Assembly (NCBI RefSeq): GCF_011745365.1
Contig: NW_024468911.1
Location: forward strand, 2,536,759 to 2,600,758
Origin: Cryphonectria parasitica EP155
Lineage: Eukaryota; Ascomycota; Sordariomycetes; Diaporthales; Cryphonectriaceae
Reading direction: 5' to 3'
DNA length: 64,000 nucleotides
Shown here: in pieces, positions 47,067 to 55,534 of the stretch
Numbering within the stretch: the first letter of the stretch is position 1
Layout of the letters: each line of letters opens with the position of its first letter
Notes under the pieces: model-generated
The model's input: the letters and a program-made list of their open reading frames with translations, nothing else
Told to the model about the DNA's origin: nothing
The model's database searches: none
Made by a program: the position numbers and the translations under genes

Positions 47067-47870
47067 GGCTAGAAAGAAGATGCCTCAATAAGACAGACAC
47101 TCAAAATCAAGTCAAAGAGTGTAGTATAGCAGGAACAAGTATCAGCAGACAAGAAGTGTGGACTGGCTAGACAAACACGGTGAGAGAGGATACTCTGATC
47201 CTTTATGAGAGAAGAGAGACAGAGGAAGTCGAGAGAGAAAGAGCCCGGAATTCAATCATAGCTACGATGTCAGTGCGATCGGCAAACTGTCACTCGAGCC
47301 TCGGCTCAAAGTCCCCTGCACACCAGGCCCGATCCCCAGACCAGATTTACCGAGGGGCCTGTGGGGAAACTAACTCCCCGTTAAGCAGCTAACTCTTCTG
47401 GGCAGCTTCTGGGAATACTCACTTTCACATGCCTCACAGCGGTGGCGGCAGGCTTAGGGGGTGAAGTCATGTGCCACAATGTTCCGTCCAGGTGGAACAG
47501 TAACTATGTACCCATCAATGTCAATCCATCCTGCCAACATAGAACCTGGTGTATGGTCGAACATCTCATCGATCCTAAAAAGAAACAAAAGAGGTTGATT
47601 GTGTTCAAATGGGATGAGGTTGTCTTGGTTGGGAAACAGCGAATGAACTCAAGGGTACATAGGTACTTTTCCACTACTACAGGAATGTCCCCCACAAAAG
47701 CGGGTTAGTATGCAAGGGCGCTGGGCTGCTGGCCATGAAGTCATCATGAATTACGGTACCGGGGTTTCCTTTGGCCGTACCTGAATCTTTATTACAATTG
47801 AGCCACCAGCAAGAGAACCATTCAGCTCAAGTATTGAGGTGCACAAACACTACTCGGCCCATTGTTCAGA
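47067..47870. other. Divergent promoter region of fox2 and the Tda10-like kinase
   Basis: About 800 bp separate two divergently transcribed start codons. It holds the two CCTCGG-type sites at 47299-47355. No coding segment was recognised. Confidence 0.65.
47299..47355. promoter_or_regulatory. Two FarA/FarB-type fatty-acid response cores (CCTCGG / CCGAGG)
   Basis: CCTCGG lies at 47299-47304 and its reverse complement CCGAGG at 47350-47355, 233-290 bp upstream of the fox2 start. CCTCGG is the core bound by the Zn2Cys6 activators FarA and FarB, which induce beta-oxidation genes on fatty acids in Aspergillus and relatives. Two copies upstream of a beta-oxidation gene make regulation plausible; occupancy is inferred. 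Confidence 0.6.
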
Positions 47871-48886
47871 ATGACCAGCACCCCTGACGCCCCCTTGCAG
47901 TCTCGTATGGTAGACGACAAGTCACCCAAATGCATTCCCTTCAGTAAATCCAGCCCACTCCTTGCCCATCCCCCTTCTCTGAAATCCTATTCCTCAACAC
48001 AAACACTGCCACCGCAGTAAAACCCTCTAACAACGTGCGTCCATCAGTCCTCGAGCGCCTCAAGGCACACCAGGCCTCCAGCGAAGGCGCTAAAAGGCCC
48101 TTCATCATCGGTCTGAACGGCGTCCAGGGCGTCGGCAAGACCACCCTCGTTCGCGCCCTCGCCGAGACCCTGCAGGAGCGTGAGCACCTGCAGACGCTGG
48201 TCATCAGCATCGATGACTTCTACCTACGGCACAACGATCAGCTCGCCCTCGCCACCGCCCACCCAGACAACGCGCTGGTGCAGGTGCGCGGCGAGCCGGG
48301 GACGCATGATGTCGCACTGCTGCGGGATGTCTTCCGGTCGCTCTGCACAGGCCAGCCCACCTTGATCCCCTCGTACGATAAGGGGGCTTTCGATGGGCTG
48401 GGTGACCGGCTCCCGGAGTCTCGATGGACGGCTGTGAACCAAGAGGGGCAGCCAAAGGTGCAGGTTGTCCTGTTGGAGGGCTGGTGTGTGGGCTTCAGGA
48501 GCATCTCCCACGAGGCTATCGAGGCCAAGTGGATGGCACCAAGTCGGACATTGGCGCTTCATAAGCTGGAGGATTTGTGCTTCGTGAATGACCAACTGAG
48601 AGGTTATGATATAATCACAGATCTTTTTGATGCATTTATTCACATCGACGCCGAGGATACCGAATTCGTCTATGACTGGAGGCTGCAGCAGGAGCAGCAG
48701 ATGAGGATGGAGAGGGGCACAGGCATGACTGACGAGCAGGTCGTCAAGTTTGTGGACGCTTACTATCCGGCATACGAACTCTTCTCAGACGGGGTGAGGG
48801 ATGGGATTTTCCTCAACCGGAAGGGTCATCAGCTGCGCCTTATCGTTGGCAAGGACAGAATGGTCATCGACAAAATTGTCATTTGA
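47871..48886 (+). CDS. Tda10/YGR205W-type ATP-dependent kinase (D-glycerate 3-kinase-like)
   Basis: Exons 47871-47943 and 48048-48886 encode 303 residues. The splice (A+TC) rebuilds KCIPFILERLKAHQ, a block typical of the fungal family. A Walker A loop, GVQGVGKT, spans residues 49-56. SIDDFYL, RGEPGTHD, PSYDKGAFDGLGDR and LLEGWCVGF are conserved P-loop kinase motifs, and the C-terminal part has YDWRLQQE and GMTDEQVVKFVD, as in yeast Tda10. Plant relatives are glycerate 3-kinases; the fungal substrate is not settled, so activity is inferred. The start is the first ATG of exon 1; a second ATG at 47907 would remove 12 residues. It is divergent from fox2 and might share control, which is a guess. 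Confidence 0.88.
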
Positions 48887-49277
48887 TAATCTCGGCACAG
48901 ATCTGGAATGCCTCGAGCATGTTTTTTCTCTTTTGTATCGTACAAGTCAAAGCAGATCTGGAATCTGTGAAACATCTTGATCTGGACGCCATCGCTCCTA
49001 TTCATCCCTTCCCGTACAAATCCTCGTGAACTGTGCCAATTATTGTGTGTCGCAGCAACGCCTTGGGTATATCGTCTGAATCAACAAAAAGTCATGCATC
49101 AACCCGGCCGCACTCGCTCGTCGGCATCTGCTGGTACCGCCATCGAAGCAGATATCCTTTTGCAGATGCCTCGTCTTCCTCCCACAAGACCTCCTCTTAC
49201 CAGATTCTCTAGACACACTCCCAATTCCAATGGATAAGGCTGCACAGGTCCTACCGGCCATTTGGAATTGTCCACAC
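48887..49277. other. Intergenic between convergent kinase and Ecm11 genes
   Basis: 391 bp, probably the two 3' untranslated regions. No coding segment recognised. Confidence 0.65.
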
Positions 49278-50963
49278 CTAGTCATTCAGCTCTTTGCCTT
49301 CCATCATCGCCTTGCCGTCATGTCTGAGCTTCGAGAGCTTGCGGTCGATGCTCTCCTTCTTGCACCGCACAGCCTCCTCGCGATTCGAAATCTCCGTCTC
49401 AAAATGCTCTACCATCTTGCGCTTGTCCTGACGCGCCTGCTTCATTCTTTTCATAATGTCCCCAAACTGCTCCAGAAACCAATCGCCGCTGTCCTCCCAG
49501 TCTCGGACCGACATCTGAGTGAAAAATTGGGTCTGCGCGCCCTCACTTTTGTCTCTGTAGAACTGGAGCATTTCGTCAAGGTTATCTGCTGGAGGTTTGG
49601 CGGGCGACTGAACAGCCTGCTTGGTGGGATCGTGGTCGAAGGGTTCATTCTGAAGATCCGCGAAGCTCATCTTCTCGAGAACCGCATCGTCATAGTCGAT
49701 GTCGCGGTGGCGCTTCTTTTTTGAAGAGTGCTGGCCGATGAAGCGAGACATCGGGCTGGCTTGCAAGACCTCATCTTGCATAACGACTGTCTTCGAAGGC
49801 TTTGGTGGAACCATAGGTTTCTGAGGGTTAAAGACAACCGTTGCATCGTTTGGCACAACCTTCTGCTTGAGTTTCTTGGTCGTAGGCCGGTGCTGTCCGA
49901 ACTCGTTCTCTTGGAGAGGGCCGTCACTCTCATCAGCATCTGAGTCCGACGCAGGACCGTCCTCAATGCTCTGCAAGATATTCGGGCGGTGTCCCACCGT
50001 TGGACGTTGGTCGCTGATGCTATGAATCCTGTCCGGCTTCGCAAAGATTTGTGGATGGATAGCATCCGTCATGCCGTCGTACTTCTCCGGCGACAGCTTC
50101 TTGGCAGCATCCATGTGATAAACTGCGCGCTCGACGTGAGTAAGGCCCTTAGCCGCCTCACTTCCGCGGTAGGGGAAGCTGGAGTGTAAGAAGTCACCGC
50201 CCCGCTCCGGCTGTGAACTCGTCTCCTCCGATGTTGTAGCAAAAGGGTCTTGTCGGAAATGAGGAGTATCTGGCATGGTGTTTCTGGGTGGGTGGGTGAT
50301 CATGCTCGTACTCAAGCCTTTCGAGTCCAGTTTACCAACACCGAGTAATCCATTCTTGACTGTAAAGTAAGGAATACTTCCGGGGTCCGTCTTTCCATCC
50401 TTGTATCGCCCAATGAACGGTGCGCTTTCTGAGGCTCTGTGGTGTGATCGCCGCCGTCTTCTCGGAGGTGGCCGATCAACGAGAATGTCCGACCTGGTAT
50501 CGTCGTTGTCTCCATCATCCTGAACCGAGACTGGCCGCGTGGGTAGGCTCTCCGAAAACAAGGAGTGAACATTCGATTGCTCCTCCCAGAGCTCCCGTAG
50601 CCCGCCGGCATTCTCATCGCGCTCAACTTCAGCTTCCGACGACGTCGGAGGTGCGGACTCCCAGCCAGGACGTGTTCCAAAATACTCATCTTGGGGTCGA
50701 GAGGCCGAGTCCCTGAATTGTGGGGTGCCCACGCCGCCATTTTCTGATCTTGCGTGCTTAGACATGTTTAGAGGTATCTTCATTGACTCCAAGACTCCTT
50801 TGTCAGGCTTCGGACCAAAAGGCGGAGGTGCAGAGACAGCACCAGCGGCGGCGGTAATGACTGGGAGAGGTGGGCTGCCTGGTCCATGAGTACTGATCTC
50901 CGGCGTGCTCTCATGCTGGGAAATGAAGTTCTGCAACTTCTTCTTTGCGGTGGGCACCATCAT
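49278..50963 (-). CDS. Ecm11-domain protein
   Basis: A single exon encodes 561 residues. The N-terminal 350 residues are disordered, Pro/Ser/Asp-rich, with a basic patch PPPRRRRRSHHRA. The C-terminal 120 residues hold the conserved domain (PF15463): DYDDAVLEKMSFADLQNEPFD, then QTQFFTQMSVRDWEDSGDWF, then a long charged coiled coil through MKRMKQARQDKRKMVEHFE to the end. In yeast Ecm11 is a SUMOylated central-element protein of the meiotic synaptonemal complex. Meiotic function here is inferred from the domain only. Start: two consecutive ATG codons open the frame and the first is used. It is divergent from nbp35. Confidence 0.87.
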   Translation of the reverse strand: MMVPTAKKKLQNFISQHESTPEISTHGPGSPPLPVITAAAGAVSAPPPFGPKPDKGVLESMKIPLNMSKHARSENGGVGTPQFRDSASRPQDEYFGTRPGWESAPPTSSEAEVERDENAGGLRELWEEQSNVHSLFSESLPTRPVSVQDDGDNDDTRSDILVDRPPPRRRRRSHHRASESAPFIGRYKDGKTDPGSIPYFTVKNGLLGVGKLDSKGLSTSMITHPPRNTMPDTPHFRQDPFATTSEETSSQPERGGDFLHSSFPYRGSEAAKGLTHVERAVYHMDAAKKLSPEKYDGMTDAIHPQIFAKPDRIHSISDQRPTVGHRPNILQSIEDGPASDSDADESDGPLQENEFGQHRPTTKKLKQKVVPNDATVVFNPQKPMVPPKPSKTVVMQDEVLQASPMSRFIGQHSSKKKRHRDIDYDDAVLEKMSFADLQNEPFDHDPTKQAVQSPAKPPADNLDEMLQFYRDKSEGAQTQFFTQMSVRDWEDSGDWFLEQFGDIMKRMKQARQDKRKMVEHFETEISNREEAVRCKKESIDRKLSKLRHDGKAMMEGKELND

Positions 50964-51590
50964 CGTGAAATATGACCGAGACGGATCCTCGATACCCGGT
51001 GACTGGACTGGGAGTGAAGAGCCTCAGAAGAGAAGGCTTGGCTGAGCCAAAGATCCTCCCACAAAGGAGACACACACATACAATGAAACACAGAAATTCA
51101 GCGCATCGGTCGGATGTGTTAAGTAGAGGAACAAGGACCAGGTGACCGTGTCCAGAGTCTTGCAGGCTTGGATTCTGGGCTACTCAGTCGGCTTTCAGTA
51201 ACAAAAATGCATGTACGAGCTCGACGCGGCGCGTCGTGCCTTCGTCCAGAGAATACTACCACTCAGACCCCTGACGACGCAAGGCACGCGCAAGGGTCAA
51301 CCGCCTTCCACTCTGTACATAGAGTGGGGCCAGCACCGCCTAGGTACCGCTAGGGTGCCAGAGGTATCTAAGTACTTAAGAGGATCCTTTGTTACTCTGG
51401 GGCGGGGCCGAACTCGGATACGCTACATTTTCCCAAGCACCCGGTTCTGCAGCGCATTAGCAATCAACTTTCTATCCGATCAATGTGAACCCACGCTGCC
51501 AGACATCACCACCGCCCGATTTCTTCGTCTGCGGAACTCGACCAGACTTTCTATCCCCCACAGCTGACCTTCCCTCGCCGTACTCACACC
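50964..51590. other. Divergent promoter region of the Ecm11-domain and nbp35 genes
   Basis: 627 bp between two start codons. Short frames here have no recognisable domain. Confidence 0.6.
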
Positions 51591-52682
51591 ATGGCACCCT
51601 CATTAGAAGAGCCCGAGTCCATACAAGACGTCATCAGCAACCCTCTCAAGGCGAAGCCGCAACTGGTGGCGCCCGAACCAGAACATTGCCCTGGCCCAGA
51701 GTCTGAGAAAGCAGGGACGGCAGACTCATGTGCCGGCTGTCCAAACCAGCAGATATGCGCATCGGCACCCAAGGGTCCTGACCCTGATATACCGTTAATC
51801 TCCCAGCGCTTAGCAGGAGTCAAACACCGCGTGCTGGTATTGAGTGGCAAAGGGGGTGTTGGCAGTATGTCTTAGGAATTCTATGCCTGTGCTGCCCGTG
51901 GGAATTACTGCTAACTCTTGCGCTTAGAGTCCACATTTACGAGCATGCTAGCCCACGCATTCGCCCTCAACCCCGACAGCACGATCGGAATCATGGACAC
52001 GGACATATGCGGCCCGTCCATCCCCAAGATGATGGGTGCTGAGACCGAGACAATACATGTTAGCAATTCAGGCTGGTCACCGGTGTGGGTCATGGATAAT
52101 CTCGGCGTGATGAGTATACAATTCATGCTGCCCAACAAAGACGACGCGATAATATGGAGAGGCCCCAAGAAGAACGGCTTGATCAAGCAATTCTTGAAGG
52201 ATGTCGATTGGGGTGACCTCGACCTGCTACTTGTCGATACACCGCCGGGGACGAGCGACGAGCACCTGAGTGTAAATTCATTCCTGAAGGAAAGCGGCAT
52301 TGACGGAGCCGTTGTGGTGACTACGCCGAACGAGGTGTCATTGCTGGACGTACAAAAGGAAATTGATTTCTGTCGCAAAGCCGGTATCAAGATTCTCGGG
52401 CTTGTCGATAACATGAGTGGCTTCGTCTGCCCGAGTTGCAAACATCAGAGCCAGGTCTTCGAGGCCACCACGGGAGGAGGCGAGGCATTAGCGAAAGAGA
52501 TTGGCATCCCGTTCCTGGGAGGTGTGCCGTTAGATCCTCGGATTGGAATGGCTTGCGACTATGGCGAGAGCTTTTTCGACTCTTTCCCTGACAGCCCGGC
52601 ATGCAAGGCTCTCAAGAGGGTGGCCAGGAGTGTTGGAGCCCAGATAGGGCTGGATTTTCAGGATTCTTTACCTGAGGAGTAG
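51591..52682 (+). CDS. nbp35: Nbp35, cytosolic Fe-S cluster assembly scaffold P-loop ATPase
   Basis: With Cfd1, Nbp35 forms the scaffold on which the cytosolic iron-sulfur assembly pathway builds 4Fe-4S clusters for cytosolic and nuclear proteins. Exons 51591-51864 and 51928-52682 encode 342 residues. The N-terminal ferredoxin-like motif C-X13-C-X2-C-X5-C (Cys33, Cys47, Cys50, Cys56) separates Nbp35 from Cfd1. The intron splits the deviant Walker A motif GKGGVGKST (residues 86-94; GGC A + AG TCC). [23 protein letters not shown] and the bridging C-X2-C pair (Cys259, Cys262, in FVCPSC) are all intact. The gene converges on the GMF gene with only 168 bp between stops. Confidence 0.96.
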
Positions 52683-52850
52683 ATGCGAGCCAATCAAAAT
52701 AGAGCGAGATACCCATGAGCAATCCATGCGCCGTACAGATGTGCCTCCGCAGAAACCTGAAAAGGAAAACAAGGGAGATCTTCCATTGCACCCTCGTCAG
52801 AGCGCAAATCAGCTTCAGTGAATGTGCGTGCGCCATGACAACACCTCTTC

Positions 52851-53596
52851 TCAGGAGGCGCCAAGCTTCTCCGGGATCTCTTCCAAGTCATCAGCTGACG
52901 CGATGTCAATGACCTTGTTCACCTCCGCCGTATTCCGGAAGAGCTCCTTGGCACCTGCATACAACATTCGAAGCTCACTGTTGCATGTGACCGGAAGGTA
53001 AAAGAGCAGGACGTAGGGCACCGATACTCGGCCGGAGTCCTACAGACGAATATACCATTAGCCTGGGATGACACGATGACGCTTGGTACTGCAGCGCTAT
53101 AGTACGCTCTCTTACTAAGGTCATGGGGTAGCTCAGAAGCACGAATCTGGGCGAGTGGTCTGGCAGGTCATCACCGATCTCCTCGAGGCTCTTGTAGACG
53201 GTCTTGTCCTCGTCCTGCCTGATCTCCTTGGTCGCCTTATCGATCATGTCTGGTAGGGAATCCGAACGTGGTCAGCCTCGCTTGCCTGACTGCCTGTCTA
53301 CCTATTGTGCCAGGTCGATGCGGCCGGCGGGTTGGGTACGCGTGGGGGTTAACTGGGTGCGATAGGAACGGCATGCATACATATAACGGCTTGCGGATCG
53401 TTGGCCCTCGAGGTCCCGAGGCGGAACTTGCGCAGGTGGTCCTTGGTCTCCTGGGAGAAGGTGTACAGCCTCGCTTCGGAACTCTAGGTGTTGTCACAAG
53501 TCAGCTGAGCTCTACTGAACTGCCTGATCGAGGGATGGATGGCTCTGGGACAACGGCGGCCGGGGACTCGTAGTTTGAAGACTTCGTTCGTACCAT
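52851..53596 (-). CDS. GMF-type ADF-homology protein (Arp2/3 debranching factor)
   Basis: Glia maturation factor homologues bind Arp2/3 and remove actin branches. Four coding exons, 53596-53594, 53483-53381, 53249-53116 and 53039-52851, give 142 residues, the standard GMF size. The product reads MSSEARLYTFSQETKDHLRK, ANDPQAVIYMIDKATKEI, DLPDHSPRFVLLSYPM, DSGRVSVPYVLLFYLPV and NSELRMLYAGAKELF, a complete ADF-H domain. The first coding exon is the ATG alone, joined through a GTACGA donor. The acceptor CTAG is preceded by a clear CTGAC branch site. All later joins keep phase and rebuild conserved motifs. It is divergent from the MoCF gene. Confidence 0.93.
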
Positions 53597-54043
53597 CTTG
53601 GCTATGCGACGACTGATTCTCGGTATAATGCCTGCAGCGATTACATGCAGGTTGTATCTGTTTCAAGGGATAAGGAGTCGCAAATCGGATGTGCTGTGAC
53701 GCGAGGAGCGCAGATGTACCACGCCTCAGTTGGAAGCTGTCGATTCCGGCCAACACCAGGGCCAGGGTGCCACATCACTGCAGTTGCCAGCCCCGCTAGG
53801 CCCCGCGCCCCAAGAGAACCCCTGAAGCCCCTCTGCCTCAAGCGTCGACAGCGGTGCCGTGACGGCGGAGCGGGCCCGGACTTTCGATGACCTCACCTCA
53901 GCTCGAGAAAACCATCCCACGTCTGCACTGACAAGAAGTCGAGCAATTGTGCCACGCATTGATTCATAGGTAGCCAGAGGTTTCTCATCGGACTCCAGAC
54001 TCTCTTGCCGGCAGAATAATCAGCTCTGACTAGCGGACTCTTC
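53597..54043. other. Divergent promoter region of GMF and MoCF genes
   Basis: 447 bp between start codons, with 5' untranslated sequence of both genes expected. No coding segment recognised. Confidence 0.6.
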
Positions 54044-55534
54044 ATGTTCTCCCGCTTATCCCAGATCGCACGCCATCTGTCGAAGCCGGCTTCTGTACAC
54101 TCTCACGTTGCACCGTCCTCGTCGTCGGCCGGATCACGTCTGCTGGCAGGAGCCATGGCGCCTTCGACAGCAGAGCAGAACTTTTCCAGGACGATCCACA
54201 CGGCAGCATGTCTGGTGATAGGGGATGAGGTTCTTGGAGGAAAGGCAAGTCTTCATTTGATTACGAGGGCTTAGCTATCCAGAATTGAATACTGACTTGC
54301 ATCAAATAGACAAAGGATGTGAGTGGTATTATTGTGCAAGGGAACAAACTGATGGTCTAACTGTGAAAACTCCACCGCGAAGAGTAATTCAAACTATATG
54401 GCCAAGTTCTGCTTTTCTCTGGGAATTGTAAGTTGCATCTCAATAAGGCTTGAGAAACCCTTACACTCTTGCTTGCGAAAAAGCGCCACAGCATTATTTC
54501 TGCACCGGAACTGCCAATCCTAGAACCTTGATTGGAATATGGAAGTGCCAGCGTACAGAACCATTAGCTGATCCTTTTGAGCAGCAACTCAAGAGGGTGG
54601 AGGTCATCGAGGATGATGAGTCCGAAATCATAGAGGCTGTCCGGCGGATGAGCGATCGATATGACTTTGTCGTTACTAGGTGAGGCCGAGAGCCACATTG
54701 TCCTTGGGCGACGGTCTTGCTGATATACACTGGTGTGCTTTGGCAAATAGTGGTGGCATTGGTCCGACGTAAGTACATAACCACCTAAAAAACCTCTCCG
54801 GCGATGGCTCTGCTGTCTTTGGGCTGACTTCCGGGGTAGACACGATGATATCACGTACCAATCCATAGCAAAGGCATTCGGTCTTGAGATCAAACTCTAC
54901 GATGAGGCCTACCAACGGATGAGGAAGCTCTCCAAACCCCGCCCGGGCGAAGAGACCTTCAACTGGGACGAGGAGTCACCAACAAAGACGGCCAGGCTCA
55001 GGATGGTCGAACTGCCGACAGACGACTCCATCCCGCTAGAGAAGCAGTTCCTCTTCCCGCGAGAGGATCTCTGGGTGCCGGTGGCTGTTGTGAACGGGAA
55101 TGTGCACATCCTCCCTGGCGTACCCCGCCTTTGTAAGTCCTTGTTATGTCCATCCTGCTTCGGATTCCTTGCTGAGGACGCTCATTTTCCTAATCGCTAC
55201 CAACACAGTCGAGGGTCTCTTGAACGGCCTGAAGGCGCATATTATGCCACGGCTGGTTGACCCCGAAGGCAAGGGTGCGTGCCGCGTCCTCATCTCGACG
55301 CCCATGGGTGAGAGTGCCGTGGCAGCGTACCTCACCGAACTAGCCCACAAGGTTGAGCCACAGGGTGTGAAGGTGGGCAGCTACCCTCGGTGGGGCAAGA
55401 CGAGGAACACCGTCACCTTGGTCGGGAAAGACCAGGCTTTCTTGGATAGCATTGCCCCCGATGTCGCGCAGAACGTCAAGGGTCGCGTAGTCAAAATCGA
55501 GGGAGAGGATGACGATCTTCCAGATGCCGCATAA
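54044..55534 (+). CDS. MoCF/molybdopterin-binding-domain protein (FLAD1 N-terminal-like)
   Basis: Seven exons, 54044-54244, 54311-54319, 54383-54427, 54585-54679, 54751-54768, 54840-55132 and 55209-55534, join to 328 residues. The rebuilt core reads ACLVIGDEVLGGKTKDSNSNYMAKFCFSLGIQLKRVEVI, then [26 protein letters not shown], then PGVPRLFEGLLNGLKAH. This is the MoaB/Mog-type domain (PF00994) found in molybdenum-cofactor enzymes and in the N-terminal part of animal FAD synthase, where it hydrolyses FAD. Which activity applies is unknown. The first 37 residues are Arg/Ser-rich without acidic residues, like a mitochondrial presequence. Met38 sits in a strong context (GCCATGG), so a second, cytosolic form is possible. 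Intron 1 is GC-AG. Confidence 0.9.
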
